Of a stretch of 64,000 bases of DNA, positions 8,455-16,342 are shown in pieces. Below the pieces are notes generated by a model. The model saw only the letters and a list, made by a program, of their open reading frames with translations. It ran no database searches and was not told the origin of the DNA. This stretch comes from SIRX01 sp965213905 (GTDB taxonomy: Bacteria; Actinomycetota; Rubrobacteria; Rubrobacterales; Rubrobacteraceae). The DNA lies in the NCBI GenBank assembly GCA_965213905.1, contig OZ243922.1, positions 2,852,001-2,916,000 on the forward strand, read 5' to 3'. The translations under genes were made by a program, and so were the position numbers. Position 1 is the first letter of the stretch, and each line of letters starts with the position of its first letter.

Positions 8455-9426
8455 GTGGGGAGCTTGGGGAGAAACTTCGTTCTCGCGCTCGGCCTGGGCG
8501 TTGCGGTGTACCTGGTCCTGGCCGTCCTGACCGGCTTCGACGACCTCCGGGAGGCTTTCGGGCAGTTCCGCTGGTCGCTGCTGCCGGCTATCCTGGGCCT
8601 CGTGTTCGTCTCGTACGTCGGGCGTTTCGTGCGCTGGGTCTATTACCTGCGCGTCTTGAACGTCCCCGTGCCGGTAAAAGAGAACGCCGCCATCTTTGCC
8701 GCCGGCCTCTCGATGACCATTTCGCCCGGCAAACTCGGGGAGGTGCTAAAAAGCGTGTTCGTCCGGCAGGTGGCCGGGACGCCGGTCGCCCGCACGGCCC
8801 CCACGGTGATCGCCGAGCGGGTGACGGACGGGACGGGTATGGTTCTCTGGGGTTTGCTCGGGGCGCTGGCCTTTAGCTTCGGGCCGGGACTGCTGTTGCT
8901 GTTTCTCGCTTTTACGGTCTTCGGGATCGTGGTGCTGCGGTCGAAGCGGCTCTCGCTTTTGGCGGAGAAAGTTTTGGCGCGGGTGCCCGTGCTGAACCGG
9001 TTTGCGCCGCATCTGGGAGATTTTCACGGCGCGACGAGCGAGTTGCTCGGGGTGCGGGCGCTCGTAGTAGGTTCCGTCATCTCTTTCGTCTCCTGGGGTT
9101 TGGAGATAGCGGCCGTTTACCTCTGTGCCGTCGGGATAGGGGCGGAGGTTCCTTTCCTGATGGTGGTCTTTATCTTCTCGGTCAGCTCTATCGTGGGGGT
9201 CGCGAGCATGTTGCCCGGCGGCATCGGTTCGGCCGAGGCGTTTCTCGCGGGCCAGTTCATAGCACTCGCCGGGCTTTCGAGCGGGCCGGCGGCGGCGCTG
9301 ACCATCGTGATCCGGCTAGCCACCCTCTGGTTCGCTATTGCCTTGGGGATCTCGGGTCTCCTCATCCTGAGAATTCTGCTGGGAAGCCCGGATGAGGAGG
9401 CCGTCACCGAGGCCCGCAACCCGTAA
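8455..9426 (+). CDS. Lysylphosphatidylglycerol synthase TM-domain/UPF0104 family membrane protein
   Basis: A 323-residue polytopic protein with about eight transmembrane helices and the family motifs SYVGRFVRWVYYLRVL, AGLSMTISPGKLGEVLKS and LPGGIGSAEAF. Members without the soluble synthase domain are thought to flip or transfer polyprenyl-linked or phosphatidylglycerol-type lipids. The GTG start follows the stop of the UbiA-type gene by one base, so the pair may act on the same polyprenyl-phosphate sugar. Confidence 0.85.
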   Translation: MGSLGRNFVLALGLGVAVYLVLAVLTGFDDLREAFGQFRWSLLPAILGLVFVSYVGRFVRWVYYLRVLNVPVPVKENAAIFAAGLSMTISPGKLGEVLKSVFVRQVAGTPVARTAPTVIAERVTDGTGMVLWGLLGALAFSFGPGLLLLFLAFTVFGIVVLRSKRLSLLAEKVLARVPVLNRFAPHLGDFHGATSELLGVRALVVGSVISFVSWGLEIAAVYLCAVGIGAEVPFLMVVFIFSVSSIVGVASMLPGGIGSAEAFLAGQFIALAGLSSGPAAALTIVIRLATLWFAIALGISGLLILRILLGSPDEEAVTEARNP

Positions 9427-9791
9427 GTCCCAATGCCGGGAGCGGAGGAGCCTTTCGCCGGCCTTGAGCCGTAAGCCGCACGCGGAAGAAATCCAAGAAG
9501 ACGCGCGGCACCGCGGTCGAGGGTGGTCAGCACGCTCGGGACGTACCAGGCCACCAACTCGACCAGAACCAACCCGGCCAGGGTCAGGACCGTTCGCAGA
9601 CGCTTGGGAACCCGGATAGACCTCTGTGTCCGGCTCCGCACGACAAATCGTTCCGGACCTTGGCGGGTGTTCGTGCAAAGGCCCGGGACTTTTTAGGGCC
9701 GACCCTGCTCTTTGTCGGGGCAAAGTTCATACTCGAAGGACCCGGCGTGCATTTCCCCATCGTCGCTTCACCATTTTCTACAACGGCGTTC
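9427..9791. other. Gap between convergent genes with a possible gene relic
   Basis: I find no convincing gene in these 365 bases. One leftward frame from 9641 encodes a basic start and a credible transmembrane stretch (LTLAGLVLVELVAWYVPSVL), but after about 75 codons it runs on into the antisense of the neighbouring membrane-protein gene with no stop of its own. It may be the remnant of a small membrane protein or chance. Confidence 0.3.
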
Positions 9792-10658
9792 TCATCTTCG
9801 CGAATCGGTCACGAGTAGCTTCCGATACTTTGTCGGTAGCACTACGCCCACATCTATTACGCTTTCTTCGTACGGATTTTCGGACAGGAATAACTCCCCA
9901 GAGTAGGGGTCGTAAACACGAAACGACCGCGTGCCGTCTTCGAGTTCGAAGACAAGAAGCCCCTTGAAGTATTCGCCGGCGACGTGTCGGAGCGGGGCGT
10001 CCAGCGCGGCTCCCGCGACCCTCGCAGAATCTTCGGGACCCAAAATAAAATTCTCCTGCCGAACCGGCTCACCCTCGTTGGTAGCGATCGTTTCGAGGCT
10101 GATGCGCCCGGCCTTGCCCTGGATGCCGAGCAGGTCTCCGGCGCCCTCCGCACCCGGATTGGACTGAACTTCGTAGAGCGCCCAAGCCCCGCCGGACTCG
10201 TCGTCTTCACCTTTCCGGGCCTCTTTTGCGGTGATGCGGAAAGAGGGGTCGTAGCCTCGAACCGCGTAGAGCGGCGTGCCCGGCCTGAGTTCAGTCGCTT
10301 GCCCCTCTTCTGGCTCGTAGCTGGCTACCTGCTCTCTAACCCTACCCACCAGAGTTTGCCGGTCTACGAGCTTCGCCGGGATTGTGCTGGTCTGTCCGTA
10401 GTCGCCGCGATGGTAGGTGATGCCGTCAACCCTCACCGAGTCCTGGGGCGCCGCGTCGGCCACTGCTTCTCCCGACGAGGGGGCGGAACCATCCGGGGTA
10501 GAGGAGCATCCAAACAGCAGCATCCCGGCGCACAGCACGAGCGCCGCCGCAAACGCCGGACACTTCTTCAGCGGGTCCTTCAGCGGGTCGCGCGGTTGCT
10601 CATCGGGTGTTTCCCGGGCGTCGCCGCAATCGTAATTCAATGTATCGTCTGTTTCCAT
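9792..10658 (-). CDS. Hypothetical secreted lipoprotein
   Basis: This 288-residue protein has a basic N-terminal region, a hydrophobic segment and a lipobox (LLFGCSS, Cys near residue 51), so it should be lipid-anchored outside the membrane. An Ala/Ser/Pro-rich linker and a predominantly beta C-terminal domain follow. The n-region before the hydrophobic core is unusually long (about 35 residues), so an internal start is possible. I do not recognise the domain. It is transcribed divergently from topA, with the promoters in the 79-base gap. Confidence 0.75.
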   Translation of the reverse strand: METDDTLNYDCGDARETPDEQPRDPLKDPLKKCPAFAAALVLCAGMLLFGCSSTPDGSAPSSGEAVADAAPQDSVRVDGITYHRGDYGQTSTIPAKLVDRQTLVGRVREQVASYEPEEGQATELRPGTPLYAVRGYDPSFRITAKEARKGEDDESGGAWALYEVQSNPGAEGAGDLLGIQGKAGRISLETIATNEGEPVRQENFILGPEDSARVAGAALDAPLRHVAGEYFKGLLVFELEDGTRSFRVYDPYSGELFLSENPYEESVIDVGVVLPTKYRKLLVTDSRR

Positions 10659-10698
10659 AAACTAAGGTTATCTTAAAGTTACCCCGCCTTTGTGACGG

Positions 10699-10727
10699 TG
10701 AGACAAAGGATTTCACTGTGTTATAAC
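10699..10727 (+). promoter_or_regulatory. Candidate topA promoter giving a leaderless mRNA
   Basis: A TATAAC -10 hexamer (10722-10727) is preceded, 17 bases upstream, by a weak -35 (TGAGAC, 10699-10704). Transcription would start about 7-10 bases later, essentially at the topA ATG (10738). No ribosome-binding site is visible before that ATG, which agrees with a leaderless message. Confidence 0.45.
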
Positions 10728-10737
10728 CTGAATCAAT

Positions 10738-12861
10738 ATGCGACTAATAATCTCTGAAAAAGCGAACACGGCCAAAAAGATCTCCCAGTTCCTCGCCGAA
10801 GACCAGGTAAAGGAAGGCAAGCATCGCAGCGTGCCGCACCATACTTTTACCTGGAAGGATGAGGAGACGGTATCGGTGGGGCTCAAAGGGCACGTTCTAA
10901 ACCCCGAGTATCCCGAGCAGTACTCCAACTGGCAAAAGGTCGAGCCTTCGGAGTTGATCGACGCGGAGATAGAAAAGAACGTTTCTGAGAAGGGCGTGGC
11001 AAACGCCGTCCAGTCGCTCTCCAAAAAAGCGGACAAAGTCGTCATCGCGACGGACTACGACCGCGAGGGAGAGTTGATCGGGGTCGAAGCTTTGAGCCTG
11101 GCTTTCGAGGCGAACGAGAAGCTCGTGGACCACGTCGAGCGGGCGCGGTTTTCGGCCTTGACCGACGGTGAGATCACCCGCGCCTTCGACGAGTTGGACG
11201 AGGTTTCCAACGAACTGGCCGACGCCGGCGAAGCCCGGCAGGACATTGACCTGATCTGGGGTGCAACCCTGACCCGGTGGGTCTCGCGGGCGACCCGCCG
11301 TTACGGAAACGCTTTCCTCTCCGTAGGTCGCGTGCAGTCGCCCACCCTCGCGCTCATAGCCGAACGCGAACGCGAAAGGCGGGCGTTCGTCTCCGAACCT
11401 TACTGGGAGATAGAGGCGAACCTCCAAAACGGCGAACCTTTTATGGTGCGTCACGCCCAGGGCCGCTTCAAAGAAGAAGCCGCCGCGAAGACCGCCTACG
11501 AAAACCTCACCGACACGGCCACGGTCACCGAGGTCAAGCAGAAAGAAGCCACGCGTCCGGCCCCGGCCCCGTTTAACACCACGGCCTTCCTCACGGCGGC
11601 CTCGGGGATCGGGATCAGCCCCTCCAGGGCTTCCCGTCTCGCCGAGGACCTCTACACCGACGGCTACATCTCCTACCCGCGGACGGACAACACCGTCTAT
11701 CCGATTTCGCTGGACATGCGGGAGATACTCGGCTACCTAAAAGGCGTCGAGGGCGCGGGTTCGTACGCGGAGAAACTTCTTCAAAGTGGCAAGCTCACGC
11801 CGACCCGCGGCAAAAAGCAGACCACGGACCACCCGCCAATCTACCCGACGGCCCGGGCTCCTAAAAACGCCTTGCGGGACGACCAGTGGAAGATCTACCA
11901 GCTAGTGGTCCGGCGTTTTCTCGCCACCCTCTCGTCACCGTCGAAGAGCCTGCGGACCACGCTGCGCTTCGACTCCGGCGGGGAGCCGCTCGTCACCAAC
12001 GGGACGGTCATCACCGAGGAAGGTTGGCTCGGGGTTTACCCCTACAGCCGGCGCTCGGACGAGGAGCTCCCGGCGCTCGAAGAAGGGCAGGAAGTCCGGC
12101 TTCTAGAGGCCGAGATACTCGGCAAAGAAACCCAGCCGCCCGGCAGGTACGGCCAGGGCCGGCTCATCAAGGTCATGGAGGACCTCGGGCTCGGCACGAA
12201 GGCCACGCGGCCCAACATCATACAGAGCCTCTACAACCGGGGCTACGTCCACGCCGACCCGCTCATCCCGACGGAGACTGGCATCGCGGTGGCCCAGGCG
12301 CTAAAAGATTTCGCCTCGGAGATCGCCTCGCACGAGATGACCGCCGAGCTCGAAAAAAGTATGGACGACATCTCCGAGGGTAAGGACAGCAAAGAAAACG
12401 TCGTCGAGACTTCCCGGGACATTTTGCGCCGGGTCTACGAGCACCTGGAGAGTAGCGAAGAGCAGTTCGCCGACATCGTACGCAGCGGCATCAAGGTGGA
12501 CGAGACCATAGGCGCTTGCCCAGAGTGTGAACACAACCTGATCGTGCGCCGCAACCGCAAGAGCCGCAAGCGGTTTGTCGGGTGCGAGGGCTACCCGGAC
12601 TGCCGGGTAACCTACCCGCTGCCGCAGCGGGGGGACATAATCCCGCTGGGCACGACGTGCGACGCTTGCGGGGCGCCCGAGATCAAAGTCCTCGGCAAAC
12701 GGCGGCCCTGGATCACCTGCATCAACATGGACTGCCCGAAGAAAGAGGAAGCCGCGAAAGCCAAGGCGGAGAAGGAAGCCAGAGAAGCCGAAGAAACCGC
12801 AAACGGGGGTGAGGGATCATCGGAGGAGAGCGGGAAGGAACTGGAGAAGTCCACCACATAG
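10738..12861 (+). CDS. topA: DNA topoisomerase I (type IA), archaeal-like
   Basis: Type IA topoisomerase that relaxes negative supercoils by cutting one strand through a 5'-phosphotyrosine. The Toprim domain carries Glu7 (ISEKANTAKKI) and DYDREGEL (residues 106-113); the active tyrosine is Y313 in GYISYPRTDNTVYP. The C-terminus has two four-cysteine zinc modules (CPECEHN...CEGYPDC and CDACG...CINMDC) and a charged tail. The opening SEKANTAKKI and the VGLKGHVLNPEYP block look like archaeal TopA rather than the usual bacterial VIVESPAKAKTI start. Length is 707 residues. Confidence 0.93.
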   Translation: MRLIISEKANTAKKISQFLAEDQVKEGKHRSVPHHTFTWKDEETVSVGLKGHVLNPEYPEQYSNWQKVEPSELIDAEIEKNVSEKGVANAVQSLSKKADKVVIATDYDREGELIGVEALSLAFEANEKLVDHVERARFSALTDGEITRAFDELDEVSNELADAGEARQDIDLIWGATLTRWVSRATRRYGNAFLSVGRVQSPTLALIAERERERRAFVSEPYWEIEANLQNGEPFMVRHAQGRFKEEAAAKTAYENLTDTATVTEVKQKEATRPAPAPFNTTAFLTAASGIGISPSRASRLAEDLYTDGYISYPRTDNTVYPISLDMREILGYLKGVEGAGSYAEKLLQSGKLTPTRGKKQTTDHPPIYPTARAPKNALRDDQWKIYQLVVRRFLATLSSPSKSLRTTLRFDSGGEPLVTNGTVITEEGWLGVYPYSRRSDEELPALEEGQEVRLLEAEILGKETQPPGRYGQGRLIKVMEDLGLGTKATRPNIIQSLYNRGYVHADPLIPTETGIAVAQALKDFASEIASHEMTAELEKSMDDISEGKDSKENVVETSRDILRRVYEHLESSEEQFADIVRSGIKVDETIGACPECEHNLIVRRNRKSRKRFVGCEGYPDCRVTYPLPQRGDIIPLGTTCDACGAPEIKVLGKRRPWITCINMDCPKKEEAAKAKAEKEAREAEETANGGEGSSEESGKELEKSTT

Positions 12862-12869
12862 AGGGCCGG

Positions 12870-12986
12870 TTGGACCTCCCCCCGGAAGAAACTCCTCGGC
12901 GTCACGCCTCTATCTACAAGCGTTTTTCGGGATACCTGATCCTGTGCGCCCTGATCGCCGTTATCTGCTATTCTGCCGCCCTGTAG
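12870..12986 (+). CDS. Possible 38-residue single-span membrane peptide
   Basis: A short frame starts at a TTG and encodes a basic N-terminal half (TPRRHASIYKRF) followed by a hydrophobic helix (GYLILCALIAVICYSAAL) ending at the stop. An AGAGGG ribosome-like site overlaps the topA stop a few bases upstream. The positive-inside pattern is that of a small membrane protein. It sits between topA and the glutamine-amidotransferase-like gene. No function can be assigned, and chance cannot be excluded at this size. Confidence 0.4.
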   Translation: MDLPPEETPRRHASIYKRFSGYLILCALIAVICYSAAL

Positions 12987-13026
12987 AACCCTGTGCCGAG
13001 CGTCCCGCAATTGTTGGTGAGGTGAT

Positions 13027-13791
13027 TTGAAACCGGTAATCGGTGTAACCGCAACCTTGAAAGAAGATACCGAGGCCAGTGCGACCAGACCCCTGGGCAA
13101 GTTCGTGCGGGCCGACTTTGACTACGTGGAAGGCGTCGCGCAGGCCGGCGGCATTCCGTTCGTGCTGCCGCCGGCGATCCGGCACGAAGACGCCGCCGAG
13201 GTGGTGGGCAACCTGGACGGCCTCCTCCTGAGCGGCGGCAGTGACCTTCACCCGAGCTACTACGGTGAAGAGCCGATCCCGGAGCTAGACGTGACCATCC
13301 CCGAGCGGGACGAACTCGAAATGGCCCTGCTGGAGTACGCCCTGGGAAAAGAAATCCCCATCTTCGGGATCTGCCGGGGTATGCAAGTCTTGAACGTGGC
13401 GCTCGGCGGGACGCTCTACCAGGACCTTCCGGCCCAGGTCGAACCGGACCTCGTACTCCACCGCCAGACGACGCCGAAGTGGCAGCCGACCCACGAAGTC
13501 GAGTTTTACCCCCGCACCCGCGCGGCCGAGATAGCCGGCAACCGGGTTGTGAAGGTAAACTCTTACCACCACCAGGCCATAAAAGAGCTTTCGGACGAAC
13601 TGGTCGTATCCGGGTGCTCATCGGACGGCCTCGTAGAGGCGGCGGAGTCGAGGGATTTTTCGGGCCAGTGGATCGTCGCGGTGCAGTGGCACGCCGAGGC
13701 CATGCGGGAGACCGGACCCGAGCAACGGCACTTTTTCGAGGCCCACGTCTCCGCCGCCCGGCGGTACGCCCTCGGTCGGGCCGCGGCTTAA
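13027..13791 (+). CDS. Gamma-glutamyl-gamma-aminobutyrate hydrolase-like protein (peptidase C26)
   Basis: Class I glutamine-amidotransferase fold of the PuuD/C26 group, which hydrolyses gamma-glutamyl bonds in the cytosol. The nucleophile is Cys116 in FGICRGMQVLN; the catalytic His222 and Glu224 lie in VQWHAEAM, where the usual Pro between His and Glu is Ala. The oxyanion region LLSGGSDLHP is present. The TTG start follows a GGTGAGGTGA ribosome site. Its substrate could be gamma-glutamyl-GABA or another gamma-glutamylamine; the sequence does not decide. Confidence 0.85.
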   Translation: MKPVIGVTATLKEDTEASATRPLGKFVRADFDYVEGVAQAGGIPFVLPPAIRHEDAAEVVGNLDGLLLSGGSDLHPSYYGEEPIPELDVTIPERDELEMALLEYALGKEIPIFGICRGMQVLNVALGGTLYQDLPAQVEPDLVLHRQTTPKWQPTHEVEFYPRTRAAEIAGNRVVKVNSYHHQAIKELSDELVVSGCSSDGLVEAAESRDFSGQWIVAVQWHAEAMRETGPEQRHFFEAHVSAARRYALGRAAA

Positions 13792-13798
13792 GGTTTCG

Positions 13799-14431
13799 GT
13801 GTCCCCGCCTCCGAGGGGTATCTTCGTGACGCTCGAAGGGCTGGATTTCTCCGGTAAATCCACGCTCGTGCGGGCCCTGAAACCGCTGCTCGAAAACCTG
13901 GACGCTCCCGCACACTTTACCCGCGAACCCGGGGGAACCCCCGCCGCGGAGCGCATTAGAGAGGTGCTGCTGGACCCGGAGCTGGACATGGATTCCTGGA
14001 CCGAGGCTTATCTCTACGCGGCGGCCCGCGCGGACCACGCCCGCCGGGAGATCCTGCCGCGCATGGAGCGGGGTGAGAACGTGTTTTGCGAACGCTACCT
14101 GGATTCGAGCGTCGCCTACCAGGGGGCGGGCCGCGGCCTTGGGGTAAAAACCGTCCGGGAGCTTAACTCCTGGGCCGTCGGAGAGCTGGTCCCCAACAAG
14201 ACTTTCTACCTGCGGCTGGACGCCCGGGAGCGTGCCCGGCGTGCCCGGGAGTCCGGGGCTATATTGGACCGCATCGAGAAAGTCGGGGCGGAGTTCGCCG
14301 GAAAGGTAGAAGCCGGCTTCGAAGAACTCGTCCGCCTGGAACCCGAGAGGATCGAGGCGCTAGACGCCTCCCGCCCGCCGCAGGAGTTGGCGGAGGTAGT
14401 GCTGCGGGCGTTTACCGGACGGGACGGATAA
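13799..14431 (+). CDS. tmk: Thymidylate kinase
   Basis: Phosphorylates dTMP to dTDP in the cytosol. The P-loop is GLDFSGKSTL, the TREPGGTPAAERIR block binds substrate, and CERYLDSSVAYQGAGRGLG corresponds to the conserved DR(Y/H) motif, here with Glu-Arg-Tyr. Length of 210 residues is normal. The GTG start lies seven bases after the preceding stop. Pairing with holB directly downstream is a common bacterial arrangement. Confidence 0.93.
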   Translation: MSPPPRGIFVTLEGLDFSGKSTLVRALKPLLENLDAPAHFTREPGGTPAAERIREVLLDPELDMDSWTEAYLYAAARADHARREILPRMERGENVFCERYLDSSVAYQGAGRGLGVKTVRELNSWAVGELVPNKTFYLRLDARERARRARESGAILDRIEKVGAEFAGKVEAGFEELVRLEPERIEALDASRPPQELAEVVLRAFTGRDG

Positions 14432-14435
14432 TTAA

Positions 14436-15512
14436 TTGGCCGTGTTCGGGGGCTTGTTGGGTAACGAGCCGGCGCTCCGGCTACTCGAAAGGACGCTCGA
14501 AGCGGATAGGCCCTCGCACGCTTACCTGTTCTACGGGCCGAAAGGCGTCGGCAAGCGGACGGTCGCCCGGCGGTTTGGGGCTGTGCTGGTCGCCGGGGGC
14601 GACGCGCAAGCCGAAGGCCGCGCCCGCCGGGGCCTCCACCCGGACCTGCAGGAAGTGCGTCCGGAGGGTGCGTTTACGACCATAGGCCAGGTGCGGGAAG
14701 TCGTGAACCTCGCGGCGAGCCGGCCCTTTGAAGGTGCCCGTCGGGTATTCATCCTGGAGGCCGAAACGCTTAACCCCCAAGCATCCAACGCCCTCCTGAA
14801 AACCCTGGAAGAGCCGGAAGGGGAGACCGTGTTCGTCCTGCTGGCCCTTTCGCGGGAAGGCGTGTTGCCCACTATCGTCTCCCGCACGCAGCCCGTGCGC
14901 TTCAACCCGGTTCCCGTGCCGGAGGTAACGCAATTTTTGGGCCAAGAAGGCGTGAAAGAGCCCGAACTGGCCGCGGCTTTGGGACGGGGCAGCGTCGGGC
15001 TTTCCCTGCGGTACGCGCGGGAGCCGGAGTTGAAAGAGCTTAGGAAGACGGCCTTCGAGGCCGCTTTCGCCTACGCGGGGGACTACGAAGAACGCCGCCG
15101 GGTTGCCGCGGGGATTCTGGCCCGCGCCGAAGCCGTCGGGGCGGCGCGTGAAAAAGAAACCCTCGACCGTTTCGAGGAGCCCGAAGCGCGCCGGGCGAAG
15201 GACGCGGCAAAGCGCGCGGGGCGGTCCGGGCGGGACGGGGCGGTTCGGGAGGCGTTGGACCTGCTCGCCCTGGTGTACCGGGACGCCGCCGTGATCCGCA
15301 CGAACGCAGAAGAACTGGCCGCTAACGTGGACCGCAAGCCGGAGATACAAAGCCACGTGGACCGCAACCCGGAGGCCGACTGGGCCGGGGCCGCCCTGCA
15401 GGTGGGAGAAGCGCGGACCGAGCTTGCGTATAATGTCTCCCCAGAGGCGATCTTGGAGGTTACGCTATCACGGATACGGCAGAGAATACTCGGACACTCC
15501 CCCGGCTCGTAG
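14436..15512 (+). CDS. holB: DNA polymerase III subunit delta'
   Basis: Clamp-loader AAA+ subunit. The P-loop-like GPKGVGKRTVARRFG, the RRVFILEAETLNPQASNALL block and the LEEP/SRTQ motifs (LLKTLEEPEGET, IVSRTQPVRF) match HolB. The region that normally carries a four-cysteine zinc cluster just after the P-loop (here VLVAGGDAQAEGRARRGLHP) contains no cysteine, so the zinc module is lost. The TTG start lies four bases after the tmk stop, and ricT follows, forming a tmk-holB-ricT run. Confidence 0.9.
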   Translation: MAVFGGLLGNEPALRLLERTLEADRPSHAYLFYGPKGVGKRTVARRFGAVLVAGGDAQAEGRARRGLHPDLQEVRPEGAFTTIGQVREVVNLAASRPFEGARRVFILEAETLNPQASNALLKTLEEPEGETVFVLLALSREGVLPTIVSRTQPVRFNPVPVPEVTQFLGQEGVKEPELAAALGRGSVGLSLRYAREPELKELRKTAFEAAFAYAGDYEERRRVAAGILARAEAVGAAREKETLDRFEEPEARRAKDAAKRAGRSGRDGAVREALDLLALVYRDAAVIRTNAEELAANVDRKPEIQSHVDRNPEADWAGAALQVGEARTELAYNVSPEAILEVTLSRIRQRILGHSPGS

Positions 15513-16330
15513 ACGTCCGGATCTCCGGCTGGCGCACCCCGAGGCTCTGCCACGCGAGGGAGCTGGACCTGCGCGTCGGCTACCGGGTGGTGGTGGATAC
15601 CGAGGTGGGGGAGTTAGTAGGTCGTGTCGCCCTCACGCCCCGCCGACGAGAGCCGTACGTGGATCCGTACGACATCCTTCGCATCGTGACCGAAAGAGAC
15701 GATCGTCAGGAAGACGCGAACCGGGAGCTGGCCCGCGAAGTCCGAAACGAAGCCCAGAAGCTCGCCCGGGACCACCGGATCGAGAAAGTCCAGTTCGTCG
15801 GGTGCGACGTTTCGCTGGACGGCCGGTACGTCGAGGTGAAGTATCAGGCGGACGCCGAACCAAACCTGCAGCCCGTAGAAAAGGGTCTCGAAGACCGTTA
15901 CGACGTCAAGGTGGTTTTGTGCCGCTTTACCTTTATCGAGCGTGCGGGGGATACCGGGGGGTGTGACACGTGCGGGTTGCCGCTGTGCTGCGCGGTTTGG
16001 GGCGGCGCGCGGAGCATGGGGCCGGTAAACGTGCGGCTCGCCAAGCAGCAAGGCGTAACGCCGAACGAGAAGATCCTGGGCTGCTGCGGCGAGGTGAAAT
16101 GCTGTATGCGCTACGAGCACGACACCTACAAAGAATTCAAAGAACGCGCCCCCTACAAAAACACCCAGGTGCAACTCGGCGACCGGGAAGGCCGGGTCGT
16201 GGACTACTCGATGGTGAAAGATTCCGTCCTCGTCCAGTTCGGCGAGAAACGCAGCGACCAGGAACTGGTTCCGCTCGGGCGGCTGTCCGGTGAAAACGAC
16301 GAGGTCGAACCCGCGGACGCGGAGGAATGA
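15467..16330 (+). CDS. ricT: RicT/YaaT-family PSP1-domain protein with non-standard start
   Basis: PSP1-domain protein; in Bacillus the homologue acts in the Fe-S-containing Y-complex that helps RNA processing. Cysteine motifs are obvious: GGCDTCGLPLCCAVW and KILGCCGEVKCCMRYEH. The first standard starts are three consecutive GTGs from 15587, but the conserved beginning of the domain (VRISGWRTPRL, ARELDLRVGYRVVVDTEVG) is encoded upstream of them with no ATG, GTG or TTG. A GGAGG at 15455-15459 sits seven bases before an ATC (15467), the best candidate start. It overlaps the end of holB. Confidence 0.8.
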   Translation: MTDTAENTRTLPRLVDVRISGWRTPRLCHARELDLRVGYRVVVDTEVGELVGRVALTPRRREPYVDPYDILRIVTERDDRQEDANRELAREVRNEAQKLARDHRIEKVQFVGCDVSLDGRYVEVKYQADAEPNLQPVEKGLEDRYDVKVVLCRFTFIERAGDTGGCDTCGLPLCCAVWGGARSMGPVNVRLAKQQGVTPNEKILGCCGEVKCCMRYEHDTYKEFKERAPYKNTQVQLGDREGRVVDYSMVKDSVLVQFGEKRSDQELVPLGRLSGENDEVEPADAEE

Positions 16331-16342
16331 CCCGGGTCTACC

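Noticed and set aside
9117..9641. Leftward 174-codon frame with a transmembrane-like start
   Set aside because: Only the first 75 codons look protein-like; the rest is antisense to the LPG-synthase-like gene. Kept as a possible relic in the gap entry, not as a gene.
12968..14038. Leftward frame of 356 codons opposite the C26 peptidase and tmk
   Set aside because: Arg/Pro/Gly-rich composition typical of antisense of GC-rich genes; both sense genes have intact motifs.
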